From Elusimicrobium simillimum (GTDB taxonomy: Bacteria; Elusimicrobiota; Elusimicrobia; Elusimicrobiales; Elusimicrobiaceae): a stretch of DNA of 64,000 nt. Positions 16,873 to 25,194 of this stretch are shown one piece after another. The translations under genes and the position numbers were made by a program. The stretch covers positions 1,178,001-1,242,000 of the forward strand of contig NZ_JBEVVA010000003.1 in the NCBI RefSeq assembly GCF_049639735.1. Reading direction: 5' to 3'. The first letter of the stretch is position 1. Every line of letters begins with the position of its first letter. Below the pieces are notes generated by a model. That model searched no databases. It was not told where the DNA came from and saw only the letters and a list, made by a program, of their open reading frames with translations.

Positions 16873-18768
16873 TTAAAAAAACGAATACGGGTCAACAACA
16901 ACTTTTATTTTTATATTTTTGTCCGCCGGTAAGGCAGCCATTGTTTGCGTAACAGCGGCAAAAGGGATATTTTTTAAAAGCAAATATTCCTTTTTAAGAG
17001 CGTCCGTCTTTTTGCCGAATGTTATGGGGCCCAGCACGTCGCCAAGCGGGGCGAAAGCTTGTTTAATATCCTCGGCGCGTTTTAGTAAAAGCGCTTTATC
17101 TTTGGCTGAAATATTTATTCTTATAAGCGTGGCGTACGGGGGGAAGTTAAAGGCCTCCCTAAACTCGGCCTCCTCTGCGGCAAACGCGTTATAATCGCCG
17201 TGCACGACGGCGTTTATCAGGCCGCTTTCGGCCTTATCTGTGGTTACAACCATACGCGCACCGGCGGTATAGTGCAGCATGGATTTTGCGGTAAAAAGCG
17301 TCTCGGCCAAATGTTCCGACGCGCGGAAATCCGGCGAGTTTAGCTCCATATCAGCGTCTAAAAACACTACAAGATTAACACTGGCCTTGCTTTCGGCCAG
17401 CATTTTAAGGCCCGCCGTAGTGGCTATAATTATATTAGCTTTACCCTCGGCAATTTGCGGGGCGGCAAGAGTTGTGTCCATACGTATAATATTGGCGGCG
17501 GGAAAAAGTTTTTTTACTTCCGTATAAGTTTTTTGCGTGCCGCTTGTTTTCATGCGGAAAATAACATTCTCGCACTTGGGGCATTTTTGCTCAAGCTGGG
17601 CCGTCTTGCCGCATTTAAGGCAGGTTAAGTGAGTGTCCGTCTCGTTTTTAAAAACTAAAATGCCGTTACAGTCAGGGCAACGCGCTATAAGCCCGCAATT
17701 TAGGCAAGAATATACAGGCGCGCCGCCGCGTGAATTAAGCACTAAAAGTGTAGTTTCATTAGATTTGACAGCAAGCGTTAACTGGTCAAAAGTTACGTCT
17801 GGGAATACGGACTGTTTGCCCGCTTTTTTACCTGTAACGCTGACCATAGGAAAAGGGTTTTCAATATTTAAATTTTGGCTTAAAGTAATTTGTTTTACAC
17901 CGCCCTCAGCCGCCATTTTTAATATTTCAAGCGATGGGGTTTGGCTGGAAAATACCAGCTTGCCGCCGTTAGCCTTTACTCTGTGTAACAGTATATCACG
18001 CACGTGGTAGAATGGGCGGTTTTCTTCCTGTTTATAATCCTCGGACTCTTCATTAATTACGGCAAAAAAAGTGGGTTTAACAAAGGGCAGCAGCGCGGCT
18101 GAACGTGTGCCTATAACCACACAGTTGTCGCCCTGCAAAAGAGAGGCGAATACAGTTTTTTTTGCGCTTAACAAAATTTTACTGTGCCAAACGTGAACAT
18201 TGTTAGGAATAAACTTTTTAATATACTCGGCAAAAACTTCGCAAGATAAAATGTCGGGCAGCAATATTAAAGCGGGGCCGTTTTGCGCCGCCTCCGCCGC
18301 CAGAGAAACTAAAATATCTTTTTTACCTGAACTGCCCGGGCCATACAATAAACACGGTGATGAAGAGGCGTTAATATCACTAACCGCCGCTTCTTGCTGC
18401 GCCGTCAAATTTGGGGTGGTTATTTGGTGCGGGGCAAACTGCGCCTTGTGCGCTTCACGCACAAAAAACGGAACCAGAGAAAATAATATCGGGCCCAGCC
18501 CGCCGCCCCAGGTCGCTTTCATATAAAGGGCAAGGTCCAGCAGGTCAGAACTGAAGGGGGGGGTGATGTCTAAAACTTCTTTAATTTCTTTAAGCTTAAA
18601 AGTTGTTTCTACAGACTCGGCCACAGACGTTATTATACCAACCGCCACGCGCGGGCCAAACGGCGCTTTCACGCGCACGCCGGGCCGGGCTGCGTCGGCA
18701 AGAGCATCAGGCACAATATAGTCAAACTCTCTGTCAAGAGCTATATCAAAAACAACTTTGCAGTACAT
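16873..18768 (-). CDS. priA: PriA-like primosomal protein with degenerate helicase motifs
   Basis: 631 aa, about 100 shorter than typical PriA. PriA restarts stalled replication forks and loads the replicative helicase. The N-terminal DNA-binding domain (FDYIVPDAL, GVRVKAPFGPRVAVGII) and eight zinc cysteines (residues 355, 358, 364, 367, 383, 386, 396, 399) are intact. The motor is not. Walker A reads GPGSSGKKD (143-151; the Ser/Thr after Lys is Lys), the DEEH box reads NEES (239-242), and the QVAGRAGR motif VI is replaced by SMLHYTAGARM. It probably acts as a non-helicase scaffold. It is followed by tyrS after about 60 nt with a small GC hairpin between. Confidence 0.85.
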   Translation of the reverse strand: MYCKVVFDIALDREFDYIVPDALADAARPGVRVKAPFGPRVAVGIITSVAESVETTFKLKEIKEVLDITPPFSSDLLDLALYMKATWGGGLGPILFSLVPFFVREAHKAQFAPHQITTPNLTAQQEAAVSDINASSSPCLLYGPGSSGKKDILVSLAAEAAQNGPALILLPDILSCEVFAEYIKKFIPNNVHVWHSKILLSAKKTVFASLLQGDNCVVIGTRSAALLPFVKPTFFAVINEESEDYKQEENRPFYHVRDILLHRVKANGGKLVFSSQTPSLEILKMAAEGGVKQITLSQNLNIENPFPMVSVTGKKAGKQSVFPDVTFDQLTLAVKSNETTLLVLNSRGGAPVYSCLNCGLIARCPDCNGILVFKNETDTHLTCLKCGKTAQLEQKCPKCENVIFRMKTSGTQKTYTEVKKLFPAANIIRMDTTLAAPQIAEGKANIIIATTAGLKMLAESKASVNLVVFLDADMELNSPDFRASEHLAETLFTAKSMLHYTAGARMVVTTDKAESGLINAVVHGDYNAFAAEEAEFREAFNFPPYATLIRINISAKDKALLLKRAEDIKQAFAPLGDVLGPITFGKKTDALKKEYLLLKNIPFAAVTQTMAALPADKNIKIKVVVDPYSFF

Positions 18769-18800
18769 AGTAAATCCTTATCTATTATAAAAAAGCTGTT

Positions 18801-19067
18801 GGGGCGGAGCTTGTCTCCGCCCGTTGTTAAAATATGTTTAAAATTGTAGATATTCACGTTGGCATGTTGAAGAGCCTACCCAACATGACTTTATTTTATA
18901 ACGACACTGGTTTAATAGCGCCCGTCTTCGCTTTGCTACAACGCGGCAAAGCTCGTACCTCGCTTTATTAAATCCCTCCCGGCTTTGCCGTACTCCCTTT
19001 ACAAAAGGGAGAAAACGGCTTTAAAAACATCGTTTACTTCATTGCGGGCGGAGACAAGCTCCGCCCC
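18801..19067. mobile_element. 267-bp MITE-like element with perfect 23-bp terminal inverted repeats
   Basis: The left end 18801-18823 and the right end 19045-19067 are exact reverse complements. Each end is itself a hairpin (GGGCGGAG-5 nt-CTCCGCCC). Inside are further foldbacks (CATGTTG...CAACATG; CTCCCTTT...AAAGGGAG) and no ORF. No target-site duplication was seen. It fills most of the 339-bp gap 18769-19107. Confidence 0.65.
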
Positions 19068-19107
19068 TACGATTTTTTTAATTATTACACACTTTTGTTT
19101 TTAATTA

Positions 19108-20004
19108 TTACGCCCCTTTATTAGCGGGGGGAGTGATGCCCATGTCTTTCATAAGCATTTTAAGGTCGTCCCAGGCGTCCTTCTTCCAGTTAGGGTTTCT
19201 AAGAAGGGCGGCAGGGTGATATGTGGCGATAATTTTGGTTTTGCCGCCAAGGTCCACACTGTCTAAATCAAGCGTATGTATTTTGCGCCTTAACGCGCCA
19301 AGTGAGTCAGCGTCGCGTATTAACGCTTTTGCCGCCACTCCGCCAAGCGCTACAATATATTCAGGCCTTATTACGCCTATCTGCGCTTCAATATAATTTC
19401 TGCAATAAGCAATTTCTTCTTTGCTGGGCGCTCTGTCATTGCCATGGCGTTCGGGGTTAGAAGGGTCAGTCATAGGGTGACATTTAACCATATTGGCTAT
19501 AAAAACCTCTTCACGGCTAAGGCCCATGGCCTCAATCATTTTGGTAAGCAGCGTGCCGGCACGGCCTATAAAAGGGCGGCCTTTGTGGTCTTCGTCAAAC
19601 CCGGGGCCCTCACCCACAAACATAAGGCGTGCGTTTGCGTTACCCTCGCCGGGTACGGCGTTTAAGCGCGTTGCGCCAAGTGGGCATTTTTTACATACTA
19701 AAATTTGGTCTGCCAGCTCTTTAAGGGCGGCGTCTTTATTTGTATTTTGGGCGGAAGACATAGGCGTGACTCCTGTAGAAATTTGCTGTGGCTTGGGGGC
19801 AGTTTTAATTGGTTCCGCCACCGGCGCGGCAACTGCGTGCGCGGGTGTTTGCGGCGGCTCTGCCGCCGCTTTAGCAGCGGCCTGGCGCGGCAAAACGGCG
19901 GGGGCTTTTTGCAAAGCCCCCGCTGTTAATGTAAAGTCGTCTTCCTCATTGTTAAGTAAAAAAGCTTTAAACTCTTTTACCAACTTTTTCGCTTCGTTCT
20001 TCAT
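19108..20004 (-). CDS. uracil-DNA glycosylase, family 4 (iron-sulfur)
   Basis: 298 aa. It removes uracil from DNA. Residues about 95-290 are the family 4 domain: four cluster ligands in CKKCPLG, MVKCHP and AYCRNY, the active-site loop GEGPGFDEDHKGRPFIGRAG and the C-terminal TYHPAALLRNP. The first 90 residues are an Ala/Pro-rich linker after a short helix, longer than usual. It starts 4 nt after the rpoZ-like gene, in a gmk-rpoZ-udg operon. Confidence 0.88.
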   Translation of the reverse strand: MKNEAKKLVKEFKAFLLNNEEDDFTLTAGALQKAPAVLPRQAAAKAAAEPPQTPAHAVAAPVAEPIKTAPKPQQISTGVTPMSSAQNTNKDAALKELADQILVCKKCPLGATRLNAVPGEGNANARLMFVGEGPGFDEDHKGRPFIGRAGTLLTKMIEAMGLSREEVFIANMVKCHPMTDPSNPERHGNDRAPSKEEIAYCRNYIEAQIGVIRPEYIVALGGVAAKALIRDADSLGALRRKIHTLDLDSVDLGGKTKIIATYHPAALLRNPNWKKDAWDDLKMLMKDMGITPPANKGA

Positions 20005-20008
20005 CTAA

Positions 20009-20299
20009 TTATAATTTGAGGGGTTCTTTAGCTTTTCTTTCAGCTTCTTTTCTGGCTTCTTCGGCGGCTTTCATGTCCGCCTCAAAGCTGGCGCGTACGG
20101 CCTCTACCACTTGCTCTTTAAGAACTTTGTTGGAAAGGATATCGTCTAACGCTACTTTAATAACAACCGCGGCGGGCTGGGACTTGTATTCTTCTTTTTT
20201 TCTTAACTCTTTTGCCCACATTGTAGCAAGCACAACCATGTCATAGCGGTCGCCGCTATAGTCCATAAGTTTGGTTTCAAATTCTTTATCTGTTGCCAT
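20009..20299 (-). CDS. rpoZ: RNA polymerase omega subunit-like protein
   Basis: 96 aa. DRYDMVVLATMWAKELRKK...VIKVALDDILSNKV matches the short conserved core of omega (RpoZ/Rpb6), which helps assemble the beta' subunit; the tail is a charged Lys/Glu helix. Directly after gmk, as in many bacteria, which supports the call. The protein is short and divergent, so the sequence alone would be moderate evidence. Confidence 0.7.
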   Translation of the reverse strand: MATDKEFETKLMDYSGDRYDMVVLATMWAKELRKKEEYKSQPAAVVIKVALDDILSNKVLKEQVVEAVRASFEADMKAAEEARKEAERKAKEPLKL

Positions 20300-20310
20300 T
20301 TTTTTCTCCG

Positions 20311-20913
20311 TTAAATAAGTTTGCGTTTTTTAAGCAGCGGCAGTTTACGCGCCGTTTTGCTTTGCTCCGCAAATATAATTTTGCCTAAATTTTGCACCGC
20401 TTCTTCCAAGTTGTCGTTAATTAAAACATAGTCGTAATTTTTTATTTCCGCCGCTTCTTTTTTAGCTGTTTTTAAGCGCAGGGTTATATTATTTGTCCCG
20501 TCCTGACTTCTGGCCAGCAGCCTTTTTTTAAGCTCGCTCCAGGTGGGCGGCATTATAAAAATACTTACCGCGTTTTTATAATGTTTCTTTATTGTTTTGG
20601 CGCCCTGCACGTCTATTACTAATACGGGGATGATACCCTTTTTTATTAACGCGTCCAAACTGGTTTTTGGCACGCCGTAGTAGTCTGTATGTACTTTGGC
20701 CCACTCCGCCATTTTTTTATTTTTTATGGCGGATTCAAACTGTTTTACCGTCCAAAAATGGTAATCCGCCCCGTTACGCTCGCCATGTCTGGGGGCGCGG
20801 GTGGTGGCTGTGATTACTCTTTTTACACCGTCAATTTCCTTAAGAAGAGCGGTGACTATAGTTGTCTTACCTCCGCCTGACGGCGAAGATACTATAAGCG
20901 GAAAAGCGTTCAT
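20311..20913 (-). CDS. gmk: guanylate kinase
   Basis: 200 aa. It phosphorylates GMP to GDP. The P-loop is SSPSGGGKTTI (residue 9 on), the GMP-binding segment is TTRAPRHGERNGADYHF, and the core ends with NDNLEEAVQNL. It heads the gmk-rpoZ-udg operon, with 11 nt to the next gene. ATG at 20913. Confidence 0.95.
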   Translation of the reverse strand: MNAFPLIVSSPSGGGKTTIVTALLKEIDGVKRVITATTRAPRHGERNGADYHFWTVKQFESAIKNKKMAEWAKVHTDYYGVPKTSLDALIKKGIIPVLVIDVQGAKTIKKHYKNAVSIFIMPPTWSELKKRLLARSQDGTNNITLRLKTAKKEAAEIKNYDYVLINDNLEEAVQNLGKIIFAEQSKTARKLPLLKKRKLI

Positions 20914-20972
20914 AGTTTATTTTATTAAATAAATCACTGCAGCGCAACCGTAAAAATTGATAAAATTCTCTT

Positions 20973-23108
20973 ATGAAACGCCAAAACAAACTGCGCTTAG
21001 TATTAATCATAATAATTTTTGCGGCTTTATGCATGGGGGCGGGGATGTTATTTACAGAATCTCCCGCCGCTGAGGATTACTCTGTACAGGCGGGCATATC
21101 GTTGTACGACCGCAACGGCGTGCCTATGCGCAGTTTTATTTCGGCCAACCAAACCTACAGCACGCCTGTGCCGCTTGAAGATATTTCACCCTGGCTTATA
21201 CTGGCGCTGACAGCGGCGGAAGATAAAAGGTTTTTTACACACCCCGGCGTGGATATAAAGGCTGTTACCAGGGCTATGTGGCAAAATATAACGGCGGGGG
21301 AAGTGGTGTCCGGCGCCAGCACCATAACACAGCAGCTTGTAAAAGCCATAGAACCCCGCCCCAAAAGTTTACCCGCTAAAATAAAAGAAGCTCTTATCGC
21401 CCTGCGTATGGAGCGCAAGCTGGATAAATACCAAATACTGGAGTCTTACCTTAACACGGTAGAATTTTCAAACATGATACAAGGGGCCGAGGCCGCCGCC
21501 CGTTTCTATTTTAATACCAACGCGGCAAATTTATCTTTATCACAGGCTGCATTTTTGGCGGGCATGGTAAAGGCGCCCGCCTCTTATAACCCGCTTAAAA
21601 ATTTTAAACTCGCACTACAGCGCCGTGACAATGTACTTGATAAAATGCTTGAGAACGGCCTGATAACAGAAGAAATGCACCGCATAGCTAAAGAAGAAAC
21701 CATAGCCATAACAGCCGCCGCACGCCCGTTTGACGCGCCGCACTACGCGCAGTTTATAATAAATAATTTACCCTCACCCCAAACGCGCGTAACCACTACC
21801 ATAGACGCCGCCCTGCAAAATCATTTGCAAAAAATTGTACCCGCTTATATTAAAAAAATGTCGTCAAACAATGTTAACAATGCCGCCGTAATTGTATTGG
21901 ATAATAAAACGATGCAGGTGCTTGGGTACTTGGGTTCACAAAATTATTTTGACGAGGCGTCTGCCGGCCAGGTAAACGGTATAAACGCTTTGCGCCAGCC
22001 GGGGTCCGCCCTAAAACCTTTTATTTACGCCATGGCTATGGAGGAGGGGTATACGCCCGCCACTGTGATAAAAGATGAAGATACATTTTTTACCGGCGGC
22101 TTCCGCCCCAGAAATTACGATGAAACTTTCCACGGCAATGTACGCCTGCGAAGCGCACTGGCTAACTCTTATAATGTACCCGTTGTGCGCGTGGCGGAGT
22201 ATCTTGGCACAACAAAAATTTTAAATGTTTTGCGGCAAATAGGTTTTGACAGCCTTAGTAAAGAGCCTGATGTTTACGGCCTGGGCATATCGCTTGGCAA
22301 CGGGGAAGTTAAACCCGTTGAACTTGCCGCCGCTTACGCGGCTTTAGCTAACGGGGGGGTGTATAGAGAAGTTGTGTATACGCTGGCCCCGCCCGCGCCT
22401 GCGGCGCGGCCAAGACGCGTCTTCACCCGCCAAACAGCCTATTTAATTACAGACATTTTGGCTGACAATAACGCCAGGGCGGAAGCGTTCGGCCTAAACT
22501 CGCCGCTGCATTTGCCATTTGATTTCGCCTCAAAAACAGGCACATCAAAAGATTACCGCGACAACTGGGCCGCCGGCTATACGCCGCAGTGGACAATAGT
22601 TGTGTGGGTGGGCAACTTTAACGGCGAGCCTATGCGTAAGGTTTCTGGCATCAGCGGCAGCGCGCCTTTACTTAGAGACGTGGCGATGTATATGCACAAG
22701 CATTATCCTACAACTAATTTTACAATGCCTGAGGGCATAGTAAAACTTTCAGTATGCCAGCAGTCAGGTTTACTGCCGGGCCCCAAATGCAAAAATATAA
22801 AAGACGAAGTTTTTAACTCTAAATTTACGCCGCAAGAAAATTGCGACGGCAGCCATGACCACGGCGGAGAAGAAAAAAATTATTTAATAAAATTTCCGCA
22901 AGAGGGCGACGTTTTTAAAATAGACTCCTCCGTGCCGTTAGACTCACAAAAACTGCTGTTCAAATTTACTTCAGAAAATATTGTTTGCGAACTTAACGGC
23001 AAACCGCTTACAAATTTTTGGTGGCAGCTTACACCCGGGCAGCACCAACTTGAGTGCGCCGCTCCGTCAAAACAAAAAGAAAGAATTTCATTTAAAATTT
23101 TAAAATAA
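20973..23108 (+). CDS. pbpC: penicillin-binding protein 1C, bifunctional
   Basis: 711 aa. It polymerises glycan strands and cross-links peptides in the periplasm. N-terminal anchor (8-27). The transglycosylase (GT51) shows EDKRFFTHPGVD with the catalytic Glu near residue 83 and GASTITQQLVK. The transpeptidase has SALK (near 345), SYN and KTGTSKDYRDNWAAGYTP. The C-terminal BiPBP_C-type domain (from about 620, FPQEGDVFKID) and the preceding cysteine-containing CQQSGLLPGPKC mark the PBP1C branch. Divergent from gmk. Confidence 0.92.
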   Translation: MKRQNKLRLVLIIIIFAALCMGAGMLFTESPAAEDYSVQAGISLYDRNGVPMRSFISANQTYSTPVPLEDISPWLILALTAAEDKRFFTHPGVDIKAVTRAMWQNITAGEVVSGASTITQQLVKAIEPRPKSLPAKIKEALIALRMERKLDKYQILESYLNTVEFSNMIQGAEAAARFYFNTNAANLSLSQAAFLAGMVKAPASYNPLKNFKLALQRRDNVLDKMLENGLITEEMHRIAKEETIAITAAARPFDAPHYAQFIINNLPSPQTRVTTTIDAALQNHLQKIVPAYIKKMSSNNVNNAAVIVLDNKTMQVLGYLGSQNYFDEASAGQVNGINALRQPGSALKPFIYAMAMEEGYTPATVIKDEDTFFTGGFRPRNYDETFHGNVRLRSALANSYNVPVVRVAEYLGTTKILNVLRQIGFDSLSKEPDVYGLGISLGNGEVKPVELAAAYAALANGGVYREVVYTLAPPAPAARPRRVFTRQTAYLITDILADNNARAEAFGLNSPLHLPFDFASKTGTSKDYRDNWAAGYTPQWTIVVWVGNFNGEPMRKVSGISGSAPLLRDVAMYMHKHYPTTNFTMPEGIVKLSVCQQSGLLPGPKCKNIKDEVFNSKFTPQENCDGSHDHGGEEKNYLIKFPQEGDVFKIDSSVPLDSQKLLFKFTSENIVCELNGKPLTNFWWQLTPGQHQLECAAPSKQKERISFKILK

Positions 23109-23131
23109 AAGTTACCGCTTTAATTTGTCTA

Positions 23132-23149
23132 AATAATTATTATAATAAT
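23132..23149 (+). promoter_or_regulatory. conserved upstream element of secreted mosaic gene 1
   Basis: AATAATTATTATAATAAT, containing TATAAT, about 60 nt before the start. The identical 18-mer lies upstream of gene 2 (25105) and a two- to three-mismatch copy upstream of gene 3 (27120). It is probably part of the promoter; no good -35 box precedes it. Confidence 0.5.
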
Positions 23150-23210
23150 GAAGAAGTATTATAATAGTACTTGTCTGACCTATCCTAATTAACTGAGTAA
23201 AAGGCTAATA

Positions 23211-25013
23211 ATGAAAAAAACTATAGTGTTATTTGTAACATCTCTCATGCTTTTGACGACAGCATTACAGGCGGCAGAGCCGATGAAGATGACAACCTAT
23301 TACCCCACGCCGTACGCGTCATATTCGACAGTAACTGTGGGGGAAACTAATGTAGGTACAGAAACCGGCGGCGGGGCGCTAACCACCCAAAACCTTAACA
23401 TTACCACGCTGGACGTGGCCGGGACTCTCAGCGCTGATAATGTTACGCAGCTTAAAACAAGAAATCTTAGAGTGGGGCCCGCGGCGGGAACATCAGGCGG
23501 CAAACTTAAGGCGTCTAAAATAAAACTTAACGCTGATTTAGAAACCACAACGGTTGAAGCCGCGCAGGCGCATATAGTTGACACTATAGACTTTGGCGGA
23601 AAAATATTTCCATATGCTAAAGCGGCGGCGCCGGCCGCAGAAAGATTGGTTTGGAAAGAAATTGTTTTTAAAGGGCTTGATGGTAAAAAGAAAAAAGGCA
23701 CGTTTTTGGCTATAGATGTAGAAAATACTTGCGCCCAGCATACTTACGCGGTGCCCTACAACGCAACTGAAGAAATAAGCCAATACGAAATAGAAGTAGT
23801 GGCGGCGTGCCAGTTTTTAGGTTATCCCGTACCGTCTGATATTTTTGTAACGGACGACGTTGATGTTATAGACGAAACCTTCAGGTACTGCGAAGCTTTG
23901 ATAGAAGCAAACCTTTGCGATGATAACGAGGAAGCTTTATACACCTGCGAAACTCTTGAACCGAAAAGATGTATAGACGTAATGTCTGTACCCGGCGGGA
24001 CGGTTGATTTAACTGCGGAGACCGGGGAATGGAACTGGATACCGTTTAACGGCTTCCAGGGTATAGCATTGCCCTATACGCCGGGCAAAAGATCAGCGGC
24101 TGCGTCCACCAGCTCTGGCACAGGGTCTACCACACCTCAACTTAGAGCGGGCGGCTATACGCAGTTCCCTCCGGGTGTAGAACTTGAAATAGGCCCTGGC
24201 GGCGGCGGTATACAGGCAGTATTGCCGTGTGAATACTGGCAGGACTGCTCGTCACGTTCCACCGAATATTTAAGGCAGCTTTGCGCCAGAATGCACAACA
24301 TGATGTGCCCGACAACCTTACAGTTACCTGACACAATAAAATTAAGAATGGTAAGCTGCTGCGACGAATATACACCGGAAGGCGCCGCACTAACTGAGGA
24401 TAAATGTCCTGACCCGTTAAAATATACATTATGTCCCAGCGACCATCGCTTTAACGTAGCAAATAAAAAGTGTGAACCGTGTATAGATAACGGACTGGAA
24501 AAATGCTTTACCGTACGCCCCGGCGCCGAGGATACCGGCATATGTTACTTTACCGAAACGGGCGGCAGCGCAAATATAAAACTTTGCCAGGATTGCGGCC
24601 TTACAAAAAAATGCAATGATTACTGCGCGGATAATCTGCTTTCCTATGAATGCAGATGTATAAACGGCGATTTCAGGTCATGCAACTGTTTAGACGTGGG
24701 CGTTAATACCACAGAGTGCCAGGTAGGCGGCAGATATACTTCAGTAAACGGCAGAACCACTGAGTATTACAATATTCTTGGTAATGAATGGTCTCAAGAA
24801 ATTGTAAAAAAGATGCAGTACAAATTGACCTGCCAAACCAACCCCTGCGTTGGCGAATATGCCTATATGGAAGGCTGTTCCTGCGCTAGCGGCCAGGGGC
24901 AGCTAGAGTGGCTGTGGAACTCCGGACATGATTTTGAGCCCACGCTACAATGCTGTAAACCAGGTACGATGACGTGGATATCAGGCGACCGCGCTTGCCA
25001 GCCTGCGCCATAA
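23211..25013 (+). CDS. secreted mosaic protein 1 (TYYPTPYASY family)
   Basis: 600 aa, first of three tandem paralogues. Signal peptide 1-21 (MKKTIVLFVTSLMLLTTALQA), then the family-defining AEPMKMTTYYPTPYASY. The N module (22-172) is made of short beta-repeat phrases (QNLNITTLDVAGTLSADNVTQL) like those in shaft or fibre proteins and ends GLDGKKKKGTFLAI. Module A (about 173-388) contains CAQ...SQYEIEV(V/L)AACQFLGY, FPPGV and SCCDEYTP. Residues 390-600 are cysteine-rich with CxxC patterns. It must be exported; disulfides are likely. Comparable proteins occur in Elusimicrobia-like genomes, function unknown. Its own terminator follows. Confidence 0.75.
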   Translation: MKKTIVLFVTSLMLLTTALQAAEPMKMTTYYPTPYASYSTVTVGETNVGTETGGGALTTQNLNITTLDVAGTLSADNVTQLKTRNLRVGPAAGTSGGKLKASKIKLNADLETTTVEAAQAHIVDTIDFGGKIFPYAKAAAPAAERLVWKEIVFKGLDGKKKKGTFLAIDVENTCAQHTYAVPYNATEEISQYEIEVVAACQFLGYPVPSDIFVTDDVDVIDETFRYCEALIEANLCDDNEEALYTCETLEPKRCIDVMSVPGGTVDLTAETGEWNWIPFNGFQGIALPYTPGKRSAAASTSSGTGSTTPQLRAGGYTQFPPGVELEIGPGGGGIQAVLPCEYWQDCSSRSTEYLRQLCARMHNMMCPTTLQLPDTIKLRMVSCCDEYTPEGAALTEDKCPDPLKYTLCPSDHRFNVANKKCEPCIDNGLEKCFTVRPGAEDTGICYFTETGGSANIKLCQDCGLTKKCNDYCADNLLSYECRCINGDFRSCNCLDVGVNTTECQVGGRYTSVNGRTTEYYNILGNEWSQEIVKKMQYKLTCQTNPCVGEYAYMEGCSCASGQGQLEWLWNSGHDFEPTLQCCKPGTMTWISGDRACQPAP

Positions 25014-25038
25014 AGCAGTTTATTTTTAGTAATCAAAA

Positions 25039-25076
25039 AGAACATCCCCCGCTAAAACCGGGGGATGTTTTTTTTA
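25039..25076 (+). terminator. terminator after secreted mosaic gene 1
   Basis: AACATCCCCC / GGGGGATGTT stem, then eight T. Confidence 0.9.
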
Positions 25077-25104
25077 CACAAAAATTATCACTGTATAAAT
25101 ACCA

Positions 25105-25122
25105 AATAATTATTATAATAAT
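25105..25122 (+). promoter_or_regulatory. conserved upstream element of secreted mosaic gene 2
   Basis: AATAATTATTATAATAAT, exact copy of the element at 23132, about 70 nt before the start. Confidence 0.5.
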
Positions 25123-25194
25123 TGCAAAGGTTTTATATGCGCACATATTATACTGCACTAATAAAAAATATAGAACTATAGTAAAGGAGTTCTT

